A stretch of DNA of 64,000 nt from an uncultured Spartobacteria bacterium. Lineage in GTDB: Bacteria > Verrucomicrobiota > Verrucomicrobiia > Chthoniobacterales > JAATET01. The stretch is taken from positions 1 through 64,000 of the forward strand of contig CALLUD010000029.1 in the NCBI GenBank assembly GCA_938011325.1, written 5' to 3'. Every line of letters begins with the position of its first letter. The stretch's first letter is position 1. A program made the translations under genes and the position numbers. Under the pieces are notes generated by a model. The model saw only the letters and a list, made by a program, of their open reading frames with translations. It searched no databases and was not told where the DNA came from. Positions 52,087 to 60,741 of this stretch are shown piece after piece.

Positions 52087-53472
52087 ATGAGTTCATCCTT
52101 CCGATCCTCGTGCTCAATTTTTGTTGCCGTCGTCCTCGGCGGCTTCCCGCTCTTCGCGCAACAGGACCTGTTCGACGAACAGGAAGCATCGTCGGCGCCG
52201 TTGAGCGGCTGGACTGATGGAAACTACGCGCTCGGAGACATCGGTGGCACCCGGACAAATCTCGAGGCGCACGGCGTCGAGTTTTTCGGCGGTTACGCGG
52301 CGGAGGTCTGGGGCAACACGGTCGGCGGCCTGAAACGCGGCGCGGTTTACACCGGCCTGCTCGACTTTGGCACCAACCTCGATTTCGAAAAGCTCGTCGG
52401 CTGGGAGGGAGCGAGTTTCAGCACGACATGGCTGTGGCTCTCCGGACGCGATGCCTCGGAGGATCTCGTCGGCAATTTCCTGACGATCTCGAATATCGCC
52501 GGCTTCAACACGCTCCGAATGCTCGAGCTGTGGTTTCAACAGAACTTTCTCGACGACAAAATCTCCATTCGTCTCGGCCAGATCACCGCCGATTCCGAGT
52601 TTATCATTTCCGACTACGGCGCGCTCTTTATCAACGGCACCTTCGGCTGGCCCGCATTCACCTACATGAACGTCCCCGAGGGTGGTCCGGGGTATCCGAT
52701 GAGCGCCCCCGGCATTCGCCTCGCGTTGAACCCGGTCGATTGGTTCACGTTTCAAACTGCGGTCTTCGCAGGGGACGTCTTTGCGCAGGACGTCAATCGC
52801 CACGGGGTCCGTTGGCGACTGAATCGAAAGTTCGGCTATTTCTTCATCAACGAAGCGCAGTTTCGCTGGAACCACGCGGACAACGCGACCGGGCTCGCGG
52901 GCCAGCTTAAGCTCGGCGCGTGGTTTCACACGGCCGACTTCGCGTCATCCTACGGCGACGATATCTACTGGGGAAACAGCGGCTACTACGCGGTGATCGA
53001 TCAGCAGCTCTATCGTGAACCTGGTCGCGAGGTCGCTTCCGCCCCTGCCCGCAACGACGGCAAGAGCGTTGTCGATGGAAAGTCGTTCAAGGAAGCGGCG
53101 ACCTCCGTCGAGCCGTCGAATCAGGGCCTCGGGTGGTTCGGCCGCATCTCATTCGATCCGCAGAATCGCAATTTCATCGGATTCTATTTCGATACGGGAC
53201 TCACCTACACCGGTCTGATTCCCGCGCGTGACAACGACATCATTGGCATCGCCTTCGCCTACGCGGGACTTTCGAATGGCGCGGCACAAACACTCTACGA
53301 CGAAGGCTCGCGCAAGGTCGGCGAGGAAATGGTGCTCGAGGTGACCTACGACGCACAGATCACCCCTTGGCTCCATCTTCAGCCCGACATCCAATACGTG
53401 ATGCGCCCCGGCGGCACCGGCGATCTCGGCAATGCCTTCGTGCTCGGCGGCCGGCTCTCAATCATCTTTTAA
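52087..53472 (+). CDS. OprB-type carbohydrate-selective porin
   Basis: 461 aa. Signal peptide ends near 'LFAQ'. OprB features: 'LEAHGVEFFGGYAAEVWGN', 'GLLDFGTNLDFEKLVGWEGASF', 'LRLGQITADSEFI' type strands, many aromatic residues flanking beta-strands, and a final Phe as in outer-membrane barrels. It imports sugars or related small solutes. ATG 52087 is chosen for the signal peptide. It may serve the product of the upstream secreted hydrolase-like protein (inference). Confidence 0.88.
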   Translation: MSSSFRSSCSIFVAVVLGGFPLFAQQDLFDEQEASSAPLSGWTDGNYALGDIGGTRTNLEAHGVEFFGGYAAEVWGNTVGGLKRGAVYTGLLDFGTNLDFEKLVGWEGASFSTTWLWLSGRDASEDLVGNFLTISNIAGFNTLRMLELWFQQNFLDDKISIRLGQITADSEFIISDYGALFINGTFGWPAFTYMNVPEGGPGYPMSAPGIRLALNPVDWFTFQTAVFAGDVFAQDVNRHGVRWRLNRKFGYFFINEAQFRWNHADNATGLAGQLKLGAWFHTADFASSYGDDIYWGNSGYYAVIDQQLYREPGREVASAPARNDGKSVVDGKSFKEAATSVEPSNQGLGWFGRISFDPQNRNFIGFYFDTGLTYTGLIPARDNDIIGIAFAYAGLSNGAAQTLYDEGSRKVGEEMVLEVTYDAQITPWLHLQPDIQYVMRPGGTGDLGNAFVLGGRLSIIF

Positions 53473-54229
53473 GGCACGGTCGCCTCGCGGAACGACGTCG
53501 ACGCGCCGCTGCCAGAGCGCCCAAACCCCCGCTGATAGCAAGGCCCGACACCGTCGGCTCGGGCACGACCGCAAAGCGGAACGTGCCGGTATCCGAGACG
53601 AACCCATCGGTCACATGCGTCCCCGAGACCGTGAAGGTCACCTCCCAAATGCCCGGCTTCGTGAACCCGAAGTTGTAGTGGGCATGCGTGCCCGCGCTCA
53701 GGATCAGGGAATTGCCCGCCACGGTGGATCCGGGATCGAACGTCGAGAAAACAAACACCGGATCGCCGAACAGTCCGCTCTGCCACATCGAAAACTCTCC
53801 TCCGCCCGGCGCGCTTACCGAGACGAGTGAAAAGGTGATCGCGCCATTCACCCAATCCGCCGGATCGAGCTCCTCGGTTGCCATCCCGAGAAACGGCACC
53901 TCCGCCACCTGCGTTTGCGGAAGAATCCACAGATCCCCACCGCCCGCTCCGGTCGGGCCGTAGGTGCCGCCTGGATCCGGGAACCTCTGCCCCGCTGGCA
54001 CGACAATCGTAAAATCCCCGGGAAGAAACTCCTCCCCATCGTCGCCGCCCACCGGCACTCCATTGACGATTGCATTTGCCCCAAGGTGACCGTGCAAAAA
54101 CAAAGCTCCGTCCTCGTAGGCCACGCCAATATCGCCGTGCCCCGACGTGTAGAGGTTCGCCGCATGGGAGGTCAGCGCAAGCGCAAGAATCCCCGAGAAA
54201 GTAAGCAGGGTTTGGATGGGTCGTTTCAT
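53462..54229 (-). CDS. PEP-CTERM surface protein with an ABC-transporter-associated surface-domain motif
   Basis: 255 aa. Signal peptide ends near 'SHAA'. N-terminal 'LYTSGHGDIGVAYEDGAL' and the late 'GTHAHYNFGFTKPGIWEVTFTVSGTH' match the pattern of the actinobacterial surface-anchored domain (choice-of-anchor M type) found beside metal ABC transporters (family recall, unverified). The C-terminus is PEP-CTERM-like: 'VPEPTVSGL', a membrane segment, then Arg-rich. It overlaps the preceding gene by 4 nt and lies about 5 kb from the Zur/Znu genes. Confidence 0.8.
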   Translation of the reverse strand: MKRPIQTLLTFSGILALALTSHAANLYTSGHGDIGVAYEDGALFLHGHLGANAIVNGVPVGGDDGEEFLPGDFTIVVPAGQRFPDPGGTYGPTGAGGGDLWILPQTQVAEVPFLGMATEELDPADWVNGAITFSLVSVSAPGGGEFSMWQSGLFGDPVFVFSTFDPGSTVAGNSLILSAGTHAHYNFGFTKPGIWEVTFTVSGTHVTDGFVSDTGTFRFAVVPEPTVSGLAISGGLGALAAARRRRSARRPCLKR

Positions 54230-55032
54230 GGTTTGGTGGTTGGTTTTGGAAAAATGCCGAAGCGGGCGAGGAGCAGCACAATCCCCGCAAGAGCCAGACA
54301 GACTGGAGCGGGCTCCGGGATCGCGACCGGGACGAATTCAACTCCAAAATGCCATGTGGTGACGGCGCTCCCGACAGGTGTCATGAAGCCGTCGTCGAGG
54401 TATCCGGAAATGCGGAAGTCGATCTGATAATAACCAGCGGCGGAAAATCCCCAGTTCACATGGGCGTGCCCTCCCTCGGTGAGATAAAAGACGTCCGCCT
54501 CGGTGATGCCGTCCGCCGTGCTCATCCACACGAGCGGATCCCCGCCCACCGATTCGATCTGCCAAAGCGAGAACTCGGCGTCCGCCGGGACTCCCGTCGA
54601 ATCGAAAAAGCGCATGTCGACAAGTTCGACGCGCAGCCAGCGTGCTGCGGTGGCAATCCGGGGATCGTCCGGGAGATATGACGCAAACGTTCCCGTCTTG
54701 ACCTCCTCCGCTTCGAAACCGGCGAAAATCCGGCCCGGCGTGCTCGTCTGCGGCCAGACATGAACCGTCTCTCCCGGCCCAACGCCGAGAAAGCTCCACT
54801 TGCTGCCGCCCGGTCTCGAGAAACCGGTGGTTCCCGGCGGCCCGTCATAAAGCAACGTTTGCGCGGGATCCAGAGTTCCATTGCCCGCATGCACGCGTCC
54901 CACGAGCCCAGCCTGTGCCGAATAGCCGATACTGATCACATCGACATGCCCGTCGGTTATCGTCGTAAAGCCCCTCGCACTCGAGGTGCAGGCCGCGAGA
55001 CTGATCGCGATGGAAAGAATGACGTGCTTCAT
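54226..55032 (-). CDS. Surface protein with the same domain motif, possible lipoprotein/PEP-CTERM
   Basis: 268 aa. The N-terminus reads 'LSIAISLAACTSS', which fits a lipobox, so a lipoprotein is possible. The body shares features with the neighbour at 53462: 'TTITDGHVDVISIGYSAQAG', 'FSLWQ', 'GGDPLVWMSTADGI' and 'GGHAHVNWGFSAAGYYQIDFRISGY'. The C-terminal 'IPEPAPVCL' plus a membrane segment resembles PEP-CTERM, but its tail is only weakly basic. The two are tandem paralogues in order, about 20 residues different in size. It overlaps the pseudopilin gene by 4 nt. Confidence 0.8.
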   Translation of the reverse strand: MKHVILSIAISLAACTSSARGFTTITDGHVDVISIGYSAQAGLVGRVHAGNGTLDPAQTLLYDGPPGTTGFSRPGGSKWSFLGVGPGETVHVWPQTSTPGRIFAGFEAEEVKTGTFASYLPDDPRIATAARWLRVELVDMRFFDSTGVPADAEFSLWQIESVGGDPLVWMSTADGITEADVFYLTEGGHAHVNWGFSAAGYYQIDFRISGYLDDGFMTPVGSAVTTWHFGVEFVPVAIPEPAPVCLALAGIVLLLARFGIFPKPTTKP

Positions 55033-55775
55033 GGCGTCGGCGGGCGGGCGATGTTGTCTCCACGCTGCAGGCGCTCCTTGATCTCGAGCGCTGGAATGCT
55101 TTCGACATGACCGTCGCCAAACAGGTAGTTGGCCGAGCCATTGGTATGGTCCTCACTCGGGTCACTCGAAAACCGATCGGGTTGGATGTCGTTCAGCAAT
55201 GCCTCCCAGTTGCCTGTCGCTCCTTCCTCCCCACCCCAGCTCTCGGAATGCGTGTGGTCGTTCTGAACACTGGCTCCCTGTTCGTCTGAAATGTTTGCGG
55301 CGAAGAGTGTGCGAGCCGGATACGGAATCGACCGAATGTTGTGCATGCTGCCGGGCAGCGGCTCCCCAAACGGACCAACCCTCGGAACAAAGACGTAGCT
55401 GTTCAGGATGTAGCTCGTGCCATCGGCCTTGAGGCGCTCGTCTCCGATCGGATCCGCCGGACAAATCCGCACCTCATCGACATTTCCGAGATACGGCTTC
55501 AGCGCGTAAATCCACGCCTTTCGAAAATCCGAGGTGGTGTGTGTTGTCCCCGGCAGCTCGCCGTCGTGATCGCTCGCGTAGAGAGCGATCCCCACTCCGA
55601 TCTGACGCAGGTTTCCGGCGCATTTCTGCTGCCGCCCCGAAACCACGGCCTCCTTGATGAATGGCCCCGTTACCACCGCAAGCAACGCCATCACGGCCAC
55701 AACGGCTATCAGCTCAATGAGCGTGACTCCGGACGCAGAGGCGAACCTTAAGTTTTTCCTTATTGCCATCAACAT
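55029..55775 (-). CDS. Pseudopilin-like protein with prepilin N-terminal methylation motif
   Basis: 248 aa. The N-terminus has 'ASGVTLIELIAVVAVMALLAVV', a prepilin peptidase site and helix (Gly before Val, Glu at +5). The C-terminal 'SANYLFGDGHVESIPALE' block is typical of verrucomicrobial and planctomycetal prepilin-like proteins. ATG 55775 is used; another in-frame ATG lies at 55769. It starts the three-gene unit with two surface proteins. A terminator-like hairpin lies 32 nt upstream of the start. Confidence 0.85.
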   Translation of the reverse strand: MLMAIRKNLRFASASGVTLIELIAVVAVMALLAVVTGPFIKEAVVSGRQQKCAGNLRQIGVGIALYASDHDGELPGTTHTTSDFRKAWIYALKPYLGNVDEVRICPADPIGDERLKADGTSYILNSYVFVPRVGPFGEPLPGSMHNIRSIPYPARTLFAANISDEQGASVQNDHTHSESWGGEEGATGNWEALLNDIQPDRFSSDPSEDHTNGSANYLFGDGHVESIPALEIKERLQRGDNIARPPTP

Positions 55776-55806
55776 TCTTTGGTCAGTCACTTGCGTTTTC
55801 GATTCC

Positions 55807-55828
55807 AAAAAAATCGGCTTAAAAGCCG
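55807..55828 (-). terminator. Terminator-like hairpin in the leader of the pseudopilin/surface-protein operon
   Basis: On the minus strand the palindrome CGGCTTTTAAGCCG (55815-55828) is followed by A and seven T (55807-55813 read as A-tract on plus). It ends 31 nt before ATG 55775. It may terminate the upstream metal operon (stop at 56065) or act as an attenuator for the surface-protein operon. Confidence 0.65.
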
Positions 55829-55939
55829 TCTCCGATTCATCTTTCGCCAATGCAGGAAAGCTCCGTTCGCACTGGTCGGCTTCAGCGTTCTCACATCTCA
55901 CATTTTTTTGCAAGTGTCTTTTGTTTTTGATCGTTTTAC

Positions 55940-55957
55940 GGGATGAAATGACATCCC
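55940..55957. promoter_or_regulatory. Palindrome in the pseudopilin operon leader, possible operator
   Basis: gggatg-aaatga-catccc (55940-55957) is a perfect 6+6 inverted repeat with 6 bp between, in a locally AT-rich stretch (about 55890-55950). It lies 165 bp upstream of the pseudopilin ATG. It could be an operator for Zur or another regulator, but it does not match a known Zur box well. Confidence 0.4.
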
Positions 55958-56064
55958 ACTCGTGAGAAATACGTCCAGCATCGAGACGGCATCGAACCCG
56001 GCCGCCCCATAACCCGGCCGGCTCGCTCTTCATCGTCACGCAGAAGCGCGCATTTTGCGCGGTC

Positions 56065-56853
56065 TCAGTAGAGAAATGGGTCCTTCGGAGGATCCGTTTG
56101 GACGACGCTGTCGGCCTTTAGAAGCGGGCGGAGCTGACCGTCGATCACGGGAAACTTCGTGCGTCCGGCAACCTTCACCCACGTCATCTCCTTGAAGTCC
56201 TTTGCGGCGTCCGCCTCGACAATCACGGAAATCGGCTGCGCGTCCGAGGCACAACACATCATCATCATCCGCACGAGACGGAAGCGGTTGCCATCGGGAT
56301 TCGATTCCTCCGCCGGCATGAACTGCCCGATCAGCTCGATCGGCTTGTCTTCGATCTCCGCGCGCAACTCCGGCAGTTGAGCCGCGTAGAGCAGGTCGAT
56401 GATCTCCGGTGGCGGCATCTCCGGCACCTCATCGTCGCCGGGACCCACCTCCTCTCCCGGGAGGGCCGGCTGGGCAAACGTCAGGTTCGCCGGGACCTGC
56501 GTGACCGAGTCGACGTATCCTCGATTGAGCACTGTCACCGCGCTGAATTCGTCCCTGGAGAAAGCCATCGTGACCACGAGAGGAACGACCAGAATCAACG
56601 CCAGCACGAGCGATCCGAATGTCGACCGCGGTTTCCCCGGCTCGCAGCCGCTGGCGCCGATCACCGCCTCCTCGGGCGACAACAGCACCAGAATCGCAAA
56701 GATGCCCAGGGTAATGCCGCAAGCCAGCGCATAGGGCTGAAACGTCGGGTGCAGATAGGCGGTGATGCGTCCGCTGAAGTAGAAGAAACACAGCGCGGCT
56801 GACCAAATGACCAGCACCCCTGCCGTAAGGAATCGGTGAGCCAGCGCGATCAT
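56065..56853 (-). CDS. TIGR03943-type putative permease subunit (YcgQ-like)
   Basis: 262 aa. Three to four N-terminal membrane helices, then a soluble part with the marker 'RLVRMMMMCCASDAQPISV'. This family is the constant partner of the DUF318 permease encoded just upstream; the two overlap by 4 nt here. The paired genes are widespread and often near metal-homeostasis loci. The transported substrate is not established. In this window they sit behind zur and a CobW gene. Confidence 0.88.
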   Translation of the reverse strand: MIALAHRFLTAGVLVIWSAALCFFYFSGRITAYLHPTFQPYALACGITLGIFAILVLLSPEEAVIGASGCEPGKPRSTFGSLVLALILVVPLVVTMAFSRDEFSAVTVLNRGYVDSVTQVPANLTFAQPALPGEEVGPGDDEVPEMPPPEIIDLLYAAQLPELRAEIEDKPIELIGQFMPAEESNPDGNRFRLVRMMMMCCASDAQPISVIVEADAAKDFKEMTWVKVAGRTKFPVIDGQLRPLLKADSVVQTDPPKDPFLY

Positions 56854-57770
56854 ATCAGAATCACCTCGAGACGGACGCAGATTAGCGCAATGAGGACGAA
56901 CAGTCCAACGACCAGGCCGGTCAGGAAGCGGGACCGAAAGACGGCCGAATACATGAAGATGAGCTTGAGATCAACCATCGGCCCGAAGACCAGAAATGCG
57001 AGTTTCGCGACGGAGGGGAACATCACAAAGGTCGCCGCAACGAAGGCATCGCTCGTGCTGCAGAGGCAGAGGATGGCGGAGAGCCCCATCAGCGAGATTG
57101 TCGCGAGCCAGTTGTTGACCGCCAGCGGCAGGAAGAGGTCCTGATTGATCGCGGTATTGAAGACCGCAGCGGCAGCAGCGCCCATGATGAAATAAATCGT
57201 CATGTTCAGGAAATCCCCGACCGCCACTCCGAGGGCGCGCCACAACCGCAGCGAAACGGATCCCGAGGCATCATTGAACTGCCCACGCGGTTGCGCAATG
57301 TCCTGAATGACATTGGGACGCAGCACGCTGCCGGTCGAGAGCTGGTGCACCGCCATGCCGGCGAGCACGGCAACAAAATAGCCGACGCCGAGTCTCAGGA
57401 GGGTCATCTGCAACGGCCCCTGCCCAAGAAAGGCCGCGTAGGTGCTGACGGCCACAATCGGATTCACGATGGGCGCCGACAGCATGTAGGTGATCGCCGT
57501 CGACACTGGCAGTCCCTTGATCATGAGACGTCGAATGAGAGGCACGACGCCGCATTCGCACATCGGGAACACCGCTCCGAGCAATCCGCTCACCGCGATG
57601 CGGGCAAACGGATTCCGCGGAAGAAACCGCGTCATCATGCGGGCCGGCAGAAATTGATCGATCAGCCCCGACAGGACGGTTCCCAGCAGAAGAAAGGGCA
57701 GCCCCTCAAAAAGGATGCTGAGAAACGAGAGACTGAAGTCAGCAAAATTGAAGTGAAAAACCGATTCCAT
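56850..57770 (-). CDS. Permease of the DUF318/YcgR/SO_0444 family
   Basis: 306 aa with about eight membrane helices. The 'FPMCECGVVPLIRRLMIKG' segment contains the Cys-x-Cys pair typical of the family, and 'LCLCSTSDAFVAA' is the second half. Members are candidate metal or thiol-related exporters; a Cu/Zn efflux member has been described. Placement here supports a metal role. It overlaps the TIGR03943 gene by 4 nt and lies 16 nt after the CobW gene. Confidence 0.87.
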   Translation of the reverse strand: MESVFHFNFADFSLSFLSILFEGLPFLLLGTVLSGLIDQFLPARMMTRFLPRNPFARIAVSGLLGAVFPMCECGVVPLIRRLMIKGLPVSTAITYMLSAPIVNPIVAVSTYAAFLGQGPLQMTLLRLGVGYFVAVLAGMAVHQLSTGSVLRPNVIQDIAQPRGQFNDASGSVSLRLWRALGVAVGDFLNMTIYFIMGAAAAAVFNTAINQDLFLPLAVNNWLATISLMGLSAILCLCSTSDAFVAATFVMFPSVAKLAFLVFGPMVDLKLIFMYSAVFRSRFLTGLVVGLFVLIALICVRLEVILI

Positions 57771-57786
57771 GAGGCGTCGCGCGCGA

Positions 57787-58791
57787 TCAACGTTGAGCCG
57801 TCGCCGCTTCCTCGGTCAACGCCGCAACGCCCGCGCGAATCACGTCCTCCGGGAGATTCGGACCGACGAAGATGCCCACCGGCGTCGAGAGCCGGCTCGT
57901 GTTTCCGATCGGCAACAGCTGCGCCTCCTCCACGCGATCCACCTTTTGGAAAACGTGAAACTCATCCGGCGTCTCGGTCAGGCGAACCAACCCCTTGGCA
58001 CGAATCACCTCTTCCGGAAGACGCCTCAGAAATTGCTCGAGCGAAGCGCGGGAGACCCGCTCGGGAAGGCGGATCTGCAACGACGCAAAATGATGCGTGG
58101 AGTGGCAGTGCGCTGCGTCGTGGTCGGGATGGTGCTCGTGCTCCTCGTGGTCGTGGCCGCAGCAATCGTGCTCCCCCGTCGTCGCCCTGGCTCGGCTTTC
58201 CACGACCGCGACCTCAGCAGCCAATCGCGCGAGCTCCTTTGCCAGCTCGGCGGGTTCCATCCGCGGTCCCGTGACACGATGCTTCGTCAGCGACTCGTCG
58301 ACCTGACGTCGCCGCCGCTCGTCCAGCTCGTCCCATCGCGACACGAAAAGGAAGTTCGCGGTGCGCACCTGGTCGAGTTCGAGCGAATTGTGCCAGAAGC
58401 GTTTCTGCCAGCGCTTGCCATCGATCAACGACACCTGGGCGGGAAGCGTGAAGCGGTCCAGCTTCGGCTCGAGGGAAAGCATCTCCACGAGTTCCTCGGA
58501 ATCGGTGGTGCCATTGGTCTCGATGACCACGATGCGACCCGGGCGATGCTCGAAGTTTTCCAGCGCCTCCAGCAGCTCGTCGCGCGATCCGCAGCAGACG
58601 CAGCTTCCATTGATCGGCACCACGGATCCCGCGAGGTCATGCAGCAGCTCCGCGTCGACCTTCGCGTTCTGAAAATCATTGATGATCAAGTGCGGATCGA
58701 GCCCCTGTTGAGCCAGCTCCGGAAGCAGGCGCCGAATGTAGGTGGTCTTCCCGGCTCCGAGAAATCCAACAACGAGAACGAGCAAGGTCAT
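57787..58791 (-). CDS. CobW/ZNG1-type GTP-dependent metallochaperone
   Basis: 334 aa. G1 'GFLGAGKTT', the metal-binding Cys-x-Cys-Cys as 'NGSCVCCGSRDE' and G4-type 'FVSRWDEL'. A long His-rich loop near residues 205-235 includes 'CCGHDHEEHEHHPDH'. The C-terminal CobW domain is present. ZNG1-type members insert zinc into apo-enzymes under starvation. The gene lies in the zur operon, 36 nt downstream of zur, consistent with Zur control. Confidence 0.9.
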   Translation of the reverse strand: MTLLVLVVGFLGAGKTTYIRRLLPELAQQGLDPHLIINDFQNAKVDAELLHDLAGSVVPINGSCVCCGSRDELLEALENFEHRPGRIVVIETNGTTDSEELVEMLSLEPKLDRFTLPAQVSLIDGKRWQKRFWHNSLELDQVRTANFLFVSRWDELDERRRRQVDESLTKHRVTGPRMEPAELAKELARLAAEVAVVESRARATTGEHDCCGHDHEEHEHHPDHDAAHCHSTHHFASLQIRLPERVSRASLEQFLRRLPEEVIRAKGLVRLTETPDEFHVFQKVDRVEEAQLLPIGNTSRLSTPVGIFVGPNLPEDVIRAGVAALTEEAATAQR

Positions 58792-58827
58792 AATCAGCGG
58801 AAACCCCTCAAACGATCCGGCGTTGCG

Positions 58828-59274
58828 TCAGGCGGTTCTGCAGCTCGGGCAGACACCGAAGAAATCGAGTTCGTGATAGATGTCGCGATACCCGGTCCGG
58901 CGCTTCACGCGGTTTTCGATCGTCGCCACCGGACACTCGATGTCGAGGTTCTCGATCTTCCCGCATTCCGTGCAGATGATGTGTTCGTGATGCTCTCCCG
59001 GCAGGTTGAGCATGAAGTAATACGAGCGCTCCGGGGAACCCATCCTCCGAACCAGCCCGATCTCCTCGAGCTTCACCAGGATGCGGAAAATGGACGATGG
59101 ATCGCACGAATCCTTCAGGCTTGGCTCCTTCGCCAGCGCGGCCCAGCCAATCGGATGTCCCTTCTCGAAAAGGACACGCAGGATCTCGCGCAACGCATGC
59201 GTGCGACGCAGTCCCCGGGACCGGCACTGTTCCAGCGCCCACTCGAATTTCTCCATCGGATCACTACGTTTCAT
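58828..59274 (-). CDS. zur: Fur-family regulator, probable Zur
   Basis: 148 aa. N-terminal winged helix ('RSRGLRRTHALREILRVLFE', 'SSIFRILVKLEEIGLVRR') and a dimerisation domain with 'GEHHEHIICTECGKIENLDIE' and a C-terminal 'FFGVCPSC', giving two Cys-x2-Cys pairs for structural zinc. It is divergent from znuA with 146 bp between, and precedes a zinc-type chaperone gene. Zur is therefore the most likely identity rather than Fur. ATG 59274 is chosen; an internal ATG at 59256 is possible. Confidence 0.87.
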   Translation of the reverse strand: MKRSDPMEKFEWALEQCRSRGLRRTHALREILRVLFEKGHPIGWAALAKEPSLKDSCDPSSIFRILVKLEEIGLVRRMGSPERSYYFMLNLPGEHHEHIICTECGKIENLDIECPVATIENRVKRRTGYRDIYHELDFFGVCPSCRTA

Positions 59275-59362
59275 CGCCGGACTCCACCGTAGGCCGTCCC
59301 CGGGAACGCAGCAAACGTTTTGCCGCCCGGTTCTCCTGTTTTCCGATCTCCACATCGGGCGA

Positions 59363-59424
59363 TTGACTTGTTTTGGGAATTCACTTGCATATCAAGGTGC
59401 ATCGAATCATTCATCGATCAATGA
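59363..59424 (+). promoter_or_regulatory. Candidate znuA promoter and overlapping palindrome
   Basis: A -35-like TTGACT lies at 59363-59368, with an AT-rich -10 candidate around 'gcatat' at 59387-59392. Overlapping the ATG is tcattcatcgatcaatga (59407-59424), a near-palindrome in which 16 of 18 positions pair. The stretch between the divergent starts (59275-59420) is the likely Zur-controlled region. No classical Zur box was recognised. Confidence 0.45.
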
Positions 59425-60323
59425 AAATCCCGTCCGTCATTGCCTTCAGCCTGCTGGTGGCCGGGGTTCTTCATGCTGACCCCATCCGGGTCGCCTCGGT
59501 CTCGCCATTGCTCACGGAGATCGCTGAAGCCGTCGGGGGAAGTGCCGTGCGGATCATCCCCCTGGTGACGCCGGAGGAGGACCCGCACGAATATCGTCCC
59601 ACGCCGCAGGACCTGAAGGAAATCTCCGGTGCGCAGCTCATTCTCGCGTCTGGAAAAAATCTCGAGCACTACCTCGACGTGCTGCGGAATGCCGCCGGCC
59701 CCGACACCAGGTTGCTTCCCGTGGGCGATCACGTTCCATCCCTGGAGCTGAAGGACGGACACGACGATCACGACCACGGCCCGGCCGGCGAAGGCCCCAT
59801 GGAGGATCCGCATTGGTGGCACAGCGTGCCGAACGTGATTCGCGCCACCGAGGTGGTGCGGGACGCCTTGATCCAGGTCGATCCCGGGAAAAGGACGACG
59901 TTCGAGGAGAACGCGGCCGCCTATATCCGCCGGCTCAAGGACCTCGACTCCTGGATCAAGCTGAAGGTCGCCGAGCTGCCCCGCAATGAACGGCAACTCG
60001 TGACATCGCACGATGCCTTCCAGTATTTCGCCAGCACCTACGGCTTTCGAATCCACGCGATCGAGGGGATCAACCCGGAACAGGAGCCATCCGCAAAGGA
60101 AGTCAGCGATCTCATCAAGACCATTCGCGACGAGCGCGTGAAGGCGATCTTTCTCGAGAGCAATCTCAACCCGAAGGTCAGTCGCGAGTTGACGCGCGAG
60201 ACGGGTGTCAAGATCGGCGGAATGCTCGCCGCCGACGGTCTCGGCACCGGAGAGTCATCCAACTACGAAGGGATGATGCGTCACAACGTCACGACCATCG
60301 TGAACGCCTTGAGCACACAATGA
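59421..60323 (+). CDS. znuA: Zinc ABC transporter substrate-binding protein, ZnuA-like
   Basis: 300 aa. Signal peptide of about 20 residues. Cluster A-I metal-binding features: 'DPHEYRPTPQDLKEI', a His-rich loop ('DGHDDHDHG') before 'EDPHWWHSVPN', 'TSHDAFQYFASTYG' and 'FLESNLNPK'. Three His plus an acidic ligand fit zinc or manganese; the His-rich loop favours zinc. It is divergent from zur and overlaps the next gene by 4 nt. Confidence 0.92.
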   Translation: MKIPSVIAFSLLVAGVLHADPIRVASVSPLLTEIAEAVGGSAVRIIPLVTPEEDPHEYRPTPQDLKEISGAQLILASGKNLEHYLDVLRNAAGPDTRLLPVGDHVPSLELKDGHDDHDHGPAGEGPMEDPHWWHSVPNVIRATEVVRDALIQVDPGKRTTFEENAAAYIRRLKDLDSWIKLKVAELPRNERQLVTSHDAFQYFASTYGFRIHAIEGINPEQEPSAKEVSDLIKTIRDERVKAIFLESNLNPKVSRELTRETGVKIGGMLAADGLGTGESSNYEGMMRHNVTTIVNALSTQ

Positions 60324-60739
60324 GAGGCTCCCCACTGGTTCGCGCATTGGTCATGCTGCTCGCCTTGGCGGCGCTTGCGATCCCTTTGCGCCATCTCACG
60401 GCTCAGCGTGAGACAACCTCCGCGCCCCCGGTCGTGGAAAACAAGGCTCCCGAAACCTCGAAGGTGTCGATCGCTCTCACGTCCACGAGGGTTCCCTGCG
60501 CGTTCTCGATCCACCATCTCGGAAAAGTCATTTGGGAGGGCACGCTCACGAAGCCCGAAGCGAATCAAACGCTGGATCTCCCCTTCCCGCCCGAGGGCAT
60601 CGACCTCGTTGTGCAGGCTGAGTGGTCCGACGAAGATCCATCCGCGCTACGAGTCGAGGTGACTGCACCGGGCGGTCGATCCATCGAACAATCCCTTTGG
60701 GGGAGCGGCTCCGCGACCGAAGCCCTCACCTTTCGTTGA
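60320..60739 (+). CDS. Membrane-anchored/secreted protein of unknown function in the znu operon
   Basis: 139 aa. An N-terminal hydrophobic helix (about 7-22) with Arg just after it suggests a single membrane anchor or an uncleaved signal. The rest is a small beta-rich domain ('VSIALTSTRVPCAFSIHHLGKVIWEG'). It overlaps znuA by 4 nt and is 2 nt before znuC, so it is firmly in the operon. No family is recognised. Confidence 0.75.
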   Translation: MRGSPLVRALVMLLALAALAIPLRHLTAQRETTSAPPVVENKAPETSKVSIALTSTRVPCAFSIHHLGKVIWEGTLTKPEANQTLDLPFPPEGIDLVVQAEWSDEDPSALRVEVTAPGGRSIEQSLWGSGSATEALTFR

Positions 60740-60741
60740 CC

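Noticed and set aside
55776..56039. N-terminal extension of the pseudopilin frame to 56039
   Set aside because: The frame is open by chance; a prepilin needs a short leader, which ATG 55775 provides, and the region contains a terminator hairpin.
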